Below are positions 8,421 to 17,187 of a stretch of 40,747 nt of DNA, piece after piece. The notes beneath the pieces are model-generated. The model was given only the letters and a program-made list of their open reading frames with translations, made no database searches and was not told the DNA's origin. The position numbers and the translations under genes are program-made. Source of the DNA: JAGGAG01 sp031402225 (lineage in GTDB: Bacteria; Gemmatimonadota; Gemmatimonadetes; Gemmatimonadales; GWC2-71-9); the NCBI GenBank assembly GCA_031402225.1, contig JANNSD010000044.1, positions 1 through 40,747 on the forward strand, read 5' to 3'. How positions within the stretch are numbered: position 1 is the stretch's first letter; each line of letters begins with the position of its first letter.

Positions 8421-9076
8421 AGCGTCAACTCATGGTACTCGCCCTTTCGGCGATGGCAGCAACGGCGTTGCGCGCTCAGAACCTTCCCAGCTCGGAGCAG
8501 GTGCTGCCCCCCGGCTTCGGCACCCTCAAGCAGGAAGACCTGCAGATCGCGCTCGCCACGACGTCGCTCTCGATCCGCTTCACCCCGATGGATCCCCGGG
8601 TGATCAACCTGCTGGCCCCGGACGCCTACGTGGCCATGGCGGCGCTGGTCACGAACAACCGCCCCCGCATCGACTCGGCGGCCAGGGCCAACGCGGTGTC
8701 GCGTCCCGGTATTGCCTTTGTCCAGTTCTTTGGCCTGCAGCCGGGGGCCAATTTCGACGCGCAGGGGCTGGTCCTCGTGTTCCGAGGCCGGCTGCTCCGG
8801 CCGATCGCCATCATCCCCTACAGCCAGAAGTTCACCGACGGGCGACTGGAGCCCCGGCAGCTGGTCACCGCCTTCTACCTGTTCGAGGAACAGATCCCGG
8901 TGCTCGAGCCGTTCAGCCTGCAGTACTACCAGCAGGGTTCGACTGAGTGGAGCAGCAATCGCGTCGCGAGGCTCAACAACGAGCGGCAGCGGGTGCTACT
9001 GCGGTCGTCGAAGGGCACCACCACCACCACACCGGCGCCCGGAGCAGCCCCCGCCTTGGGAGCCCCGACGCCCTGA
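8417..9076 (+). CDS. Secreted protein of unknown function
   Basis: 219 residues beginning with a clear Sec signal peptide (MKRQLMVLALSAMAATALRA, cleavage before QNLP). The mature part contains mixed alpha/beta sequence with FTPMDPRVINLLAPDAYVAM, FVQFFGLQPGANFD and VLVFRGRLLRPIAIIPYSQKF as its most conserved-looking segments. It ends in a Thr/Pro/Ala-rich low-complexity tail. No enzyme motif is recognised. Its ATG overlaps the engB stop (ATGA), so it is translated with that operon and is probably exported to the periplasm. Confidence 0.75.
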   Translation: MKRQLMVLALSAMAATALRAQNLPSSEQVLPPGFGTLKQEDLQIALATTSLSIRFTPMDPRVINLLAPDAYVAMAALVTNNRPRIDSAARANAVSRPGIAFVQFFGLQPGANFDAQGLVLVFRGRLLRPIAIIPYSQKFTDGRLEPRQLVTAFYLFEEQIPVLEPFSLQYYQQGSTEWSSNRVARLNNERQRVLLRSSKGTTTTTPAPGAAPALGAPTP

Positions 9077-9172
9077 CCTCGGGCGGGTTCCCTCCCCGCC
9101 CTCCCCGCCGTTACCCCATCGTGACACAAAAGCGTTCCAGCAGAGCACACTCGTGACTCTGTGACGTATTCG

Positions 9173-9201
9173 TTGCAATTCGGTGCGCCATCCGATACGC
9201 A
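9173..9201 (+). promoter_or_regulatory. Candidate promoter for the TonB receptor gene
   Basis: TTGCAA (9173-9178) and TACGCA (9196-9201) are spaced by 17 bp and lie about 87 bp upstream of the receptor ATG. The remaining part of the 211-bp intergenic stretch shows nothing else convincing. Confidence 0.3.
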
Positions 9202-9287
9202 AATCAGGGACTATTGGGCCGTTCCAGGAGGGGCGGCATTGCCGGACTTCGCCGGCGCCTGCCCATGCACCCGGGCCCGAGAGAGCC

Positions 9288-12056
9288 ATGCACCGCATTC
9301 GATCGCGACCGTACCTTGCCGTTCTTCTCACGCTGTTGCTGGTGCCCGCCGCACTGGCCGCGCAGCAGACCGGCCGGATCGTCGGCCGTGTGGTGGAGAG
9401 CGGGCAGGGCGCCCCGATTGCCGGAGCGCAGGTTCAGGTCACCGGCACCGACATCCACACGGTGTCGGCCATCGACGGGCGTTACACGCTGCAGAACGTG
9501 CCGGTGGGGCCGGTGTCCATCACCGCGCGAATGCTGGGCTACGCGCCCAAGACAGTGACGGGGCTGGTCGTCACATCCAAGGACGTGGTGGAGCAGAACA
9601 TCTCGCTGGCGTCGTCGACGGTGCAGTTGGAGGAGTTGGCCGTCAACGCCGAGGCCGAGAAGGGCTCGGTGCAGCAGGCACTGGAAGAGCAGCGGAATTC
9701 CACCAGTGTCACGAATGCGACCACCGCCGAGCAGATCGCGAAGAGCCCCGACGGCGATGCCAGCCAGGCGGTGCAGCGCGTCAGCGGCGTGAGCGTTCTG
9801 GGTGGGAAGTACGTGGTGGTGCGTGGCCTGGGGGAGCGATATACAACCACTAACCTCAACGGTTCGAGGCTCACCGGCGCTGAACCGGAGAAGAAGGTCG
9901 TTCCTCTCGACGTATTCCCTTCCGCCCTGCTGGGCAGTGTGACCACGGTCAAGACGTTTACGCCGGACCAGTCGGGTGACTTTGCCGGTGCCCAGGTCAA
10001 TCTCAAGACCCGCGATTTCCCGGCCCAGCGACTTATCAGCCTGAGCGTCAACACCGGCTTCAATACCCTGGCCACCGGTGCCGCCATCCCCAGGGCCCCG
10101 ACGGTCGGCACCGAGTGGATCGGCAATCCCGGTCAGGCGCGGGCCATTCCCGAGGTCGCCGCGGCCGCCGGCAACGTCGGTACGCTGGCCCCACCGGACC
10201 GGGTGCCGGTGACCAACTCCTTCCGCAACGTCTGGCAGTCCAACGACGGCAACGGCACGGGGTTGCTGGGCCTCAACCTCGCGGTTGGTGGCGAAGATCC
10301 GATCTTTGGCCAGCCGATCGGCTACATCGCATCGATTACGTACAGCAACGCACAGGAAGTCAGGAAGAACGAGCAGCGCGCCGCACCGTTTCCCAATGCC
10401 GGTGGGGTCGTCACCCCGGTCAATACCGTAAACGGTACGACCGGCAGCAACTCCGTGCTCATCGGGGCGCTGCTCAACTTCTCCACCCGGATCGGGTCGA
10501 CCACGAAGCTCTCGCTCAATAACACGTTCACGCGCGGCGCCGATAACGAATCGGTGCAGCTGCGCGGCTTCTTCGAACAGTACCAGGAAAACCTCAGCAT
10601 CACCCGCCTCGTGTACACCCAGCGGCAGATCCTCGGCAACCAGCTGCAGCTGCAGCAGGGACTCGGGAGGAACCGCACCCTCGACGCCAGCGTCGGGTTC
10701 AACTGGGCCACGCGCGACGAGCCGGACCGCTCGGACCTGGTGTACGTCGAGCGACCCAATGCCAGCGGCGAACTGGTGCCGACCACCTGGTTCGGGATCA
10801 ACCGCTCCGCCACGCGCACGTTCAGCACGATCGATGAAAAGGTCTTCGATGGCGGGGCCAATTTCCAGCAGATCATCGGCTCCGGGGCCAGCCCCGCCGT
10901 GTTCAAGGCGGGCGCATACGTCCGGGCCGCCGACCGGGACGCCGACACCCGCCAGTTCGATATCGCCAGCTTCAACCTGAGTGATGCCGAGCGCACGCAG
11001 TCACCGGAGACGATCTTCAACGGCACGTTCGCCAACGATCAGCGGCTCTTCCTGACGAACAACGCCAGTGGCCAGTACACCGCCCGGGACCGGCTCATTG
11101 CCGGGTATGCCCAGATCGACCTGTCGTTCGGCCCGCGCCTCCGGGTGCTGGGCGGTGCGCGGCTGGAGAGCTCGAACATCGAGGTCAACACCCTGCTGAT
11201 CCAGGGTGTCACCGACTCGATCATTCCGTCGTCGATCAAGACGACCGACATCCTGCCGGCCATCTCCGCCAGCTACCAGCTGAACAACAGCATGCAACTG
11301 CGACTGGCGGGCAGCCGCACGCTGTCGCGTCCGGAGTACCGGGAGCTGTCGCCCGTCAACTACTTCGACATCCTGGGCGGCCAGCGCCTCTTCGGCAATC
11401 CCAATCTCGACCGCGCGCTCATCTGGAACCTGGATGCGCGCTGGGAGTGGTACATCGGCTCGGGCGAGATCGTGAGCGCGGGCGTGTTCTACAAGAACTT
11501 CCAGGCGCCGATCGAGCGGATCCTGGTGCAGAACGCCGATGGCTTCACCCCGGACATCACGTTCACCAATGCCGCCGGCGCCGACAACTTCGGCCTGGAG
11601 CTGGAGTTCCGCAAGCGGCTCGGCTTCCTGTCGCGGCCGCTGGACAACTTCACGTTCTTCGCCAACGCCACGCTCATGCAGAGCCAGATTCGGCTTGGTA
11701 CCGACAGCCTTTCCAGCCTCACGAACCCGAATCGCGCGATGGTGGGCCAGTCACCGTACGTCGTAAATGCCGGCCTGAACTGGAGTACCAGCAGCGGATG
11801 GAGTGCGTCGGTGCTGTACAACGTGTTCGGCGCCCGCATCATCGAGGCGGGCATCAATCCGTTGCCGGACGTGTACGACCAGCCACGCAACACGCTCGAC
11901 CTGAGCCTGCTCGCCCCGATCACCCGTCAGCTCGGCGTGAAGATCGACGCCCGCAACGTGCTGAGCGCGCCCGTGAAGCAGCTGCAGGGGGGCATCACGC
12001 GGTTGTTCTACGACCCAGGCACCGTCCTGCTGATCGCCTTCAAGTGGTCCACCTGA
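9288..12056 (+). CDS. TonB-dependent outer-membrane receptor with carboxypeptidase-regulatory-like domain
   Basis: 922-residue outer-membrane transporter. The ATG at 9288 gives an ideal signal peptide (YLAVLLTLLLVPAALA, cleaved before AQQTG); an in-frame ATG at 9183 would put 35 extra polar residues in front and is disfavoured. A carboxypeptidase-regulatory-like beta domain (GRIVGRVVESGQGAPIAGAQ...VSAIDGRYTLQNVP) spans about residues 25-110. It is followed by the plug (DGDASQAVQRVSGVSV, GKYVVVRGLGERYTTTNLNG) and then the barrel, ending FYDPGTVLLIAFKWST. The substrate cannot be read from the sequence. The following beta-helix lipoprotein is a likely partner. Confidence 0.9.
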   Translation: MHRIRSRPYLAVLLTLLLVPAALAAQQTGRIVGRVVESGQGAPIAGAQVQVTGTDIHTVSAIDGRYTLQNVPVGPVSITARMLGYAPKTVTGLVVTSKDVVEQNISLASSTVQLEELAVNAEAEKGSVQQALEEQRNSTSVTNATTAEQIAKSPDGDASQAVQRVSGVSVLGGKYVVVRGLGERYTTTNLNGSRLTGAEPEKKVVPLDVFPSALLGSVTTVKTFTPDQSGDFAGAQVNLKTRDFPAQRLISLSVNTGFNTLATGAAIPRAPTVGTEWIGNPGQARAIPEVAAAAGNVGTLAPPDRVPVTNSFRNVWQSNDGNGTGLLGLNLAVGGEDPIFGQPIGYIASITYSNAQEVRKNEQRAAPFPNAGGVVTPVNTVNGTTGSNSVLIGALLNFSTRIGSTTKLSLNNTFTRGADNESVQLRGFFEQYQENLSITRLVYTQRQILGNQLQLQQGLGRNRTLDASVGFNWATRDEPDRSDLVYVERPNASGELVPTTWFGINRSATRTFSTIDEKVFDGGANFQQIIGSGASPAVFKAGAYVRAADRDADTRQFDIASFNLSDAERTQSPETIFNGTFANDQRLFLTNNASGQYTARDRLIAGYAQIDLSFGPRLRVLGGARLESSNIEVNTLLIQGVTDSIIPSSIKTTDILPAISASYQLNNSMQLRLAGSRTLSRPEYRELSPVNYFDILGGQRLFGNPNLDRALIWNLDARWEWYIGSGEIVSAGVFYKNFQAPIERILVQNADGFTPDITFTNAAGADNFGLELEFRKRLGFLSRPLDNFTFFANATLMQSQIRLGTDSLSSLTNPNRAMVGQSPYVVNAGLNWSTSSGWSASVLYNVFGARIIEAGINPLPDVYDQPRNTLDLSLLAPITRQLGVKIDARNVLSAPVKQLQGGITRLFYDPGTVLLIAFKWST

Positions 12057-12177
12057 GGCCGGCGGTACGCGATCGTGACATCGACGTGACCGCCGCAATA
12101 CGGCGCGCCGTTGTTTTCGCTCGTTCGCAGGATGGCGCCATGACAGCATGCTTTCTTACTTCATTCCGAGGCACACC

Positions 12178-13884
12178 ATGAGGCGACTCGTCGCACCCGT
12201 CCGCCGCAGCATCCTGGCGGCTACGCTCTCCATTCTCGCGGCGGCGCTCACGCTCAGCGCCTGCAGCAGCGACAGCAGCGGCCCCGGCGTGCTGCCGCCC
12301 CCGGCCGGCCTCACGGGCGCCGTCCAGCCCAACGGTGAAGTCCAGCTCAACTGGACCGCCGTGAGTGGTGCCACCAGCTATCGGCTGGAGCGGACCGACC
12401 CGACCCAGCCCGGTGTCTTCACCGAGATCGGCGGCGCGATTACCACGAACTCGTATGTCGATGGCACGGTCGTCGACGGCAGGGTCTACGGCTACCGGGT
12501 CGCCTCGGCGAACAGCGTCGGCGTGGGCGACTTTTCTGCCGTGGTGAACGTGGCCACGGCCGGGCTCAAGGTGGCAACGATCACCGGGTTCATCACGGCC
12601 AGCCGCACCCTGTACGCCGACACGACCTACACGCTGGTGGGCTTCGTGAAGGTGATCAACGGCTCCACGCTCACCATCCAGGCGGGCACCGTGGTGTATG
12701 GCGATGCCGCCGTGGTCGGCAGCTCGCTATGGATCAACCGTGGCTCCAAGATCGACATCCAGGGCACCGCCGCCGCGCCGGTCGTGTTTACCTCGTCCAA
12801 GGCACCGGGCAGCCGTGCTCCTGGCGACTGGGGCGGCATCGTCATGATCGGCAACGGTATCATCAACCGCGCCGGTGCCGTCTTCACCGAGGGTCCGGTC
12901 GGCGTGCAGGAGAACTACGGCGGCGGCACCAACAACGCCGACAACAGCGGCAACCTCCGCTACTTCCGCATCGAGTTCGCCGGCTTCGACGTCTCGGGTG
13001 GCGGCAACTCCGAGCTCAACGGCCTCTCGATGTACGCCGTGGGCAGCGGCACCGTGCTGGAGTATGGCCAGACGAACGCCGGTCTCGATGACTCGTTCGA
13101 GTGGTGGGGCGGTGCAGTCGATGGCCGCTATCTCGTCTCGTACAACTCGGGCGACGACCACTTCGACGCGACCGAGGGATGGGTAGGCCGGTTGCAGTAC
13201 ATTATCGGCTTCCAGAACGCCCGCCTCGTCCCCGCGCCTGGTACCGGCGTGCTCGCCGCCGACCCCCAGGGTTTCGAGATCGATGGCTGCGCCGGCTCTG
13301 GCTGCACCCTTGGCACCCGGTCGACCCCGTTCACCGATCCGATCGTGGCGAACTTCACCATGGTGGGTTATGGCGATCTGGAGACCCAGACCGCCGGTGG
13401 CCGCGGCGGCGTGTGGCGCCGTGGCACTATCGGCGCCTGGTCCAACGGCATCATTGCCCGCTGGCCCTCGAGCGCCATTTCGGTGCGCGACACCAGCGTC
13501 ACGCTCGCCATCCGGGACTCGCTGAACATCCAGAACCTGGTCCTGGCGCAGGATTCGACCCGTCCGGGCTCGACGCTCTACGAGGCGTCCAGCAACCCGG
13601 TCTACAGCGCGGCCCAGTTCACGACCCTCTTCTCGACGTCGAACCACCGGCTCGCGCCGCTGGCGACGGACGTGATCACGAGCCTCACGCCGCCCGCGCT
13701 CGACTGGCGGCCAACGGGCATCGCGCTGGTCGGCGGCAACACCGTTCCCCTGCCTGCACGCGCAGCGGGCAAAACCGCCAACTTCTTTGGCGGCACGCTG
13801 ACCCTGCCGGTGTACGTCGGCGCCGTCGATCCAGCGTCGGCCACACCCTGGTACACCGGGTGGACCACGTACTTCACGAACTGA
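12178..13884 (+). CDS. Lipoprotein with fibronectin-III-like and right-handed beta-helix regions
   Basis: 568 residues. The start at 12178 places a positively charged N-terminus before the lipobox LTLSAC (Cys near residue 31). A fibronectin type III-like domain follows (about 40-135: GLTGAVQPNGEVQLNWTAV... and YGYRVASANSVGVGDFS). The rest resembles a right-handed beta-helix, with repeated short strands such as LTIQAGTVVYGD, SKIDIQGTAAAPVVFTS and DWGGIVMIGNG. Asp/Gly/Asn-rich loops suggest calcium or glycan contact. It sits 121 nt after the TonB receptor; such receptor-lipoprotein pairs usually serve a shared uptake or surface function. No catalytic residues can be named. Confidence 0.75.
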   Translation: MRRLVAPVRRSILAATLSILAAALTLSACSSDSSGPGVLPPPAGLTGAVQPNGEVQLNWTAVSGATSYRLERTDPTQPGVFTEIGGAITTNSYVDGTVVDGRVYGYRVASANSVGVGDFSAVVNVATAGLKVATITGFITASRTLYADTTYTLVGFVKVINGSTLTIQAGTVVYGDAAVVGSSLWINRGSKIDIQGTAAAPVVFTSSKAPGSRAPGDWGGIVMIGNGIINRAGAVFTEGPVGVQENYGGGTNNADNSGNLRYFRIEFAGFDVSGGGNSELNGLSMYAVGSGTVLEYGQTNAGLDDSFEWWGGAVDGRYLVSYNSGDDHFDATEGWVGRLQYIIGFQNARLVPAPGTGVLAADPQGFEIDGCAGSGCTLGTRSTPFTDPIVANFTMVGYGDLETQTAGGRGGVWRRGTIGAWSNGIIARWPSSAISVRDTSVTLAIRDSLNIQNLVLAQDSTRPGSTLYEASSNPVYSAAQFTTLFSTSNHRLAPLATDVITSLTPPALDWRPTGIALVGGNTVPLPARAAGKTANFFGGTLTLPVYVGAVDPASATPWYTGWTTYFTN

Positions 13885-13904
13885 GTACCTGAGGTAGCTT
13901 TACC

Positions 13905-13942
13905 GGCTGGCGCGTCCACGGGCGCGCCAGCCGTTTCCTTTT
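13905..13942 (+). terminator. Intrinsic terminator after the beta-helix lipoprotein gene
   Basis: A perfect 10-bp stem, GGCTGGCGCG (13905-13914) with CGCGCCAGCC (13923-13932), has an 8-nt loop and is followed by GTTTCCTTTTC. It lies 20 bp past the stop codon and just before the next gene's ribosome-binding site. Confidence 0.8.
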
Positions 13943-13958
13943 CGCGGAGAGATTGCCG

Positions 13959-14564
13959 ATGATGCGGGGTTGCCTGGCCGCGGTTCTGGTGGGCGTGGTG
14001 CTCGTGACGGGCTGCAGCCGGGCCGACGCCCCGGCGAAGTCGCCGCCCGCCCAGACGGCGCAGCCGGGCGACATTGTCGACAGCGCGATGACCCCCGAGG
14101 AATCGTTGCGCCGGTTCAAGCAGGGCCTGACGGAGCCCACCGGACTGGTCGGTGGCTACTCGACGCGCGAAGCGCTCGTGCGCTCTTTCTTTCGTGCCGT
14201 CGAGGCAACCGATACGACGGGACTCCGGCGCATGATGGTCACGCCGGCCGAGTTCGCCTGGTACTACTACCCCAATACGCCGTTGTCGAAAGTGCCATAT
14301 GAACTGCCGGCGGCCATTGCCTGGTTCCAGATCCAGGGCGAGAGCAACAAGAGCATCACGAAGCTGCTCGATGACTGGGGTGGCAAGCCGATCGAGTACG
14401 TCAGCCACACCTGCACCCCGCGGGACGAGGGGCCGAACCGCATCCACGCCTACTGCGTAGAGTCGGTGCGCGCACAGGGAGAGCCGGGGCAGGCCAAGCT
14501 CTTCGGGCTCATCCTCGAGGTCAACGGCGAGTTCAAGTTCCTGAGTTACGCCAACGCGCTCTAG
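13959..14564 (+). CDS. Small lipoprotein of unknown function
   Basis: 201 residues. The ATG at 13959 has GGAGAG seven nucleotides upstream; a second ATG at 13962 is equally compatible. The N-terminus is a lipoprotein signal ending VLVTGC. The mature domain is SnoaL/NTF2-like in general appearance (ALVRSFFRAVEATDTTGLRRMMVTPAEFAWYYYP, given by its ends) with a possible disulfide pair in HTCTPRDEG...HAYCVE, and it ends FLSYANAL. That fold suggestion is a guess from pattern only. It is convergent with the his operon, with 9 bp between the two stops. Confidence 0.7.
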   Translation: MMRGCLAAVLVGVVLVTGCSRADAPAKSPPAQTAQPGDIVDSAMTPEESLRRFKQGLTEPTGLVGGYSTREALVRSFFRAVEATDTTGLRRMMVTPAEFAWYYYPNTPLSKVPYELPAAIAWFQIQGESNKSITKLLDDWGGKPIEYVSHTCTPRDEGPNRIHAYCVESVRAQGEPGQAKLFGLILEVNGEFKFLSYANAL

Positions 14565-14573
14565 CGCTCCCCG

Positions 14574-15983
14574 TCAGTATCCCGCCTTCTCCGCCCCCTG
14601 CCACGGCGCCAGCACCACGTTGCCCGACACCTTCTCGCCGGTGGCTTCCTCGGTGGCACTGTCCCAGAAGTTGCCACCGGCATTGAGCTCCGGCGCAATG
14701 ACGTAGAACCGTCCCGGACGCAGGAAGACGTTCCCCTGCACCACCGCGTCCTTCGCAGTCGCATCCGCCACCACTGCCTCGGTGTTGCCATCGAACACAT
14801 TCCCACGGATGCGCAGTTGCGTCGTGCCCTGCAGCACCAGCGCACGCCCGAAACGTGACAGGGTGTTGTCATTCACCCGGTAGCCGCGGCTCGGCGGGCC
14901 ACTCGGCGCCGACACGAAGAGCCTGATGCCATCCTTGCCGCCCATCAGCACATTGCCCGCAATCTCATTGTCGCTGCCATGCTCGATGGCGACCGCCGCC
15001 TCGCGGCTCCCCACCGCCGTATTCCCCCGCACGGTGGCCCCGGTGGAATAGCCGAGCCAGAAGCCATAGGCCGAGCTGTCGGCACGGTTGTCGAGGAACA
15101 GCGTGGCCCAGCTCCAGGTGGCCTCGAAGGCGTTGTGATAGGCATGGCTGGCATCGTTCCGGATCACCAGGTTGCCCACCGAGGGCTCGAGCCCCGGCTG
15201 GTGCCCGCTCAGGAAGAAGCCGTCGCCCGACCAGCGCAGGTCGTTGTCGGCGACCACGTTCGAGTCGCTCCGCTGGCGGAGCAGCAGCGCCGCCGAGTCG
15301 CAGCCGTGACTGTAGCTGTCGCTCTCGCACCGCACGTTGTGCGCGGCGCGGTTCCGCAGCAGGGCGTTGCGCGAGGAGCGCCAGAGGCTGATGCCCCAGC
15401 CACTGTTGTCCGACACGTCGTTGTCGACCAGCTGGCTCCGCCGCACGCTCGAGAGCATGATGCCGTTCTGCGCGTCCCGCGCCGTCACCCCCTGCACCGT
15501 GATGCCCTCGGCGTTCTTGATGTACAGGCCCGCGCCGTAGCTCTCGAAACTGTCGGGACGGAAAATGTCGAGCCAGTCGGCCTGCTCATACCGCTCGGGG
15601 GTCGAGCGCAGCACCTGGGTACGGGACCCGGAGAGTGTCATACCGGTGACGGTGTGGCCGGACCCGCCCTCCAGCCATACGCCGAAGTGATACCCGCGGA
15701 TGGTGCCGCCCGTGATCGTCACACTATCGACGTTGCGCAGCTTGATGCCGTATCCGGTGTACTGGCTCGGCACCGAGTCGCCGCTCTCGATGATCACGCC
15801 GTCCAGGTCCAGATGCAGCCCCGAGGCTGCCACCACCAGCACGCCCTTCTGCCCCGGGTCGGCGATCCGGTAGCGACCGGGGCAGATTCTCGTGTCGCCG
15901 CGCAGCTCGGTGCCGGCGCGGGCCACACGGGTGCACGGTGCCGCATGCAGGAGCGAGAGCAGGGAGACGACAGCGAGGATCAT
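14574..15983 (-). CDS. Secreted NosD-like right-handed beta-helix protein
   Basis: 469 residues with a Sec signal (MILAVVSLLSLLHAAPC). The body consists of repeated ~22-residue PbH1/CASH-type turns, e.g. GIKLRNVDSVTITGGTIRGY, NGIMLSSVRRSQLVDNDVSD, WGISLWRSSRNALLRNRAAH and DGIRLFVSAP. These are typical of NosD and periplasmic carbohydrate-binding or carbohydrate-cleaving beta-helices. No clear catalytic triad is visible. Its ATG overlaps the hisF stop by 4 nt (ATGA at 15980-15983), making it the last gene of the his operon, an odd location for an exported protein. Confidence 0.85.
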   Translation of the reverse strand: MILAVVSLLSLLHAAPCTRVARAGTELRGDTRICPGRYRIADPGQKGVLVVAASGLHLDLDGVIIESGDSVPSQYTGYGIKLRNVDSVTITGGTIRGYHFGVWLEGGSGHTVTGMTLSGSRTQVLRSTPERYEQADWLDIFRPDSFESYGAGLYIKNAEGITVQGVTARDAQNGIMLSSVRRSQLVDNDVSDNSGWGISLWRSSRNALLRNRAAHNVRCESDSYSHGCDSAALLLRQRSDSNVVADNDLRWSGDGFFLSGHQPGLEPSVGNLVIRNDASHAYHNAFEATWSWATLFLDNRADSSAYGFWLGYSTGATVRGNTAVGSREAAVAIEHGSDNEIAGNVLMGGKDGIRLFVSAPSGPPSRGYRVNDNTLSRFGRALVLQGTTQLRIRGNVFDGNTEAVVADATAKDAVVQGNVFLRPGRFYVIAPELNAGGNFWDSATEEATGEKVSGNVVLAPWQGAEKAGY

Positions 15984-16732
15984 GGTCGCACCGGGTAGCC
16001 CCGGGATCGGAGATAGGCCCGCGCCTCGGGGAGCGACGAGCCGCGGAAATGGAAGATCGACGCCGCCAGGACACCATGCGCGCCCGCCGCCAGCGCGTCC
16101 GCGAGGTCCTCGAGCTTGCCGGCACCACCCGACGCGATCACCGGGATGCGCACCGCCGACGAGACCGCCGACGTGAGTGCCAGGTCATAGCCCGACTGGG
16201 TGCCGTCGCGGTCCATCGACGTGAGCAGGATCTCGCCGGCGCCGCGATCCTCGAGCTCCGACGCCCACTCGACCGCGTCGCGATCGGTGGGCTCCCGCCC
16301 ACCGGTGACCATCACCACGTCGCGCCCGTCCACCCGGCGGCTGTCCACCGCGACCACCACGCACTGGGTGCCGAAGCTGTCGGCCAGCCGCCGCACCAGG
16401 TCGGGGTCGCGCACCGCCGCGGTGTTGACCGCCACCTTGTCGGCGCCGGCACGGAGCGCGCGCCCCGCATCTTCCACGGTGCGGATGCCGCCGCCCACCG
16501 TGAAGGGAATGAACAGGCGTTCGGCCACCCGGCTCACCATGTCGAGCGTCATCGAGCGCGACTCGTAGCTCGCCGCGATATCGAGGAACACCAGCTCGTC
16601 GGCGCCCTCGGCGTCATAGTGCGCCCCCTGCTCCACCGGATCACCTGCATCGCGCAGCGACTCGAAATGCACGCCCTTCACCACCCGGCCGTTCGCCACG
16701 TCGAGACAGGGAATGATGCGGCGCGCTAGCAT
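15980..16732 (-). CDS. hisF: Imidazole glycerol phosphate synthase cyclase subunit
   Basis: Cytoplasmic (beta/alpha)8 barrel that cyclises PRFAR with ammonia from HisH to give imidazole glycerol phosphate and AICAR. The 250-residue protein begins MLARRIIPCLDVANGRVVKG, carrying the catalytic Asp11. The second catalytic Asp lies in LLTSMDRDGTQSGYD. Phosphate-binding loops are seen at VGGGIRTVEDA and in the C-terminal IASGGAGKLEDL. It overlaps the upstream NUDIX gene by 7 nt and the downstream beta-helix gene by 4 nt. Confidence 0.97.
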   Translation of the reverse strand: MLARRIIPCLDVANGRVVKGVHFESLRDAGDPVEQGAHYDAEGADELVFLDIAASYESRSMTLDMVSRVAERLFIPFTVGGGIRTVEDAGRALRAGADKVAVNTAAVRDPDLVRRLADSFGTQCVVVAVDSRRVDGRDVVMVTGGREPTDRDAVEWASELEDRGAGEILLTSMDRDGTQSGYDLALTSAVSSAVRIPVIASGGAGKLEDLADALAAGAHGVLAASIFHFRGSSLPEARAYLRSRGYPVRP

Positions 16733-17187
16733 ACCCGGAGCACGTCCTCGAGCGCGCCCGCGCTGCCCGACCCGATGAGGTGCATCGCATCGTCGAGACA
16801 GCGCACTTCCCGCGGCCAGGAGAACTTCCGCCGAGCCTCATCCACCGATAGCCACGCGAAATCGTCGTGCTCCTCGCTCAGGCGCACCGCCGACTGGTCG
16901 ACGAATGCCGCAAACATCGCGACGAGCGTCACGCTGTCGTGCTTGTGCAGGTAGAAACTCTCCACCCGGCTCAGGTTGTACAGGCTGAGCGGGTCGAACC
17001 CCGTCTCCTCCCTGAGCTCGCGCAGTGCCGCATCCTTCGGCTGCTCCCCGGGATCGGCGTGCCCATGCACCATCTCCCACGATCCCGGGGAACGCCCGAT
17101 CCCCGATCGGCGCAGCACGAGACAGTCGAATCCCTCAGCCCCCGGGCGCAGGACCAGCACGTCGACCAGAGAAACGCCGTTGCTCAC
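16726..17187 (-). CDS. NUDIX hydrolase embedded in the his operon
   Basis: About 153 residues with a complete NUDIX box: G-HADPG-E-QPKDAAL-RELREETGF matches GX5EX7REUXEEXGU without deviation. The protein resembles the NudB/dATP-pyrophosphohydrolase-like branch, but the substrate is not deducible. The GTG at 17187 is chosen because it overlaps the hisH stop as GTGA; an upstream in-frame GTG at 17196 is also possible. It occupies the place between hisH and hisF where hisA is usually found. A role in nucleotide clean-up, or in pyrophosphate removal from PR-ATP (the hisE reaction), is conceivable but unproven. Confidence 0.88.
   Translation of the reverse strand: MSNGVSLVDVLVLRPGAEGFDCLVLRRSGIGRSPGSWEMVHGHADPGEQPKDAALRELREETGFDPLSLYNLSRVESFYLHKHDSVTLVAMFAAFVDQSAVRLSEEHDDFAWLSVDEARRKFSWPREVRCLDDAMHLIGSGSAGALEDVLRVC

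Noticed and set aside
9183..9287. N-terminal extension of the TonB receptor from the upstream in-frame ATG
   Set aside because: It would bury the signal peptide behind 35 polar residues; the ATG at 9288 starts directly at a standard signal sequence.
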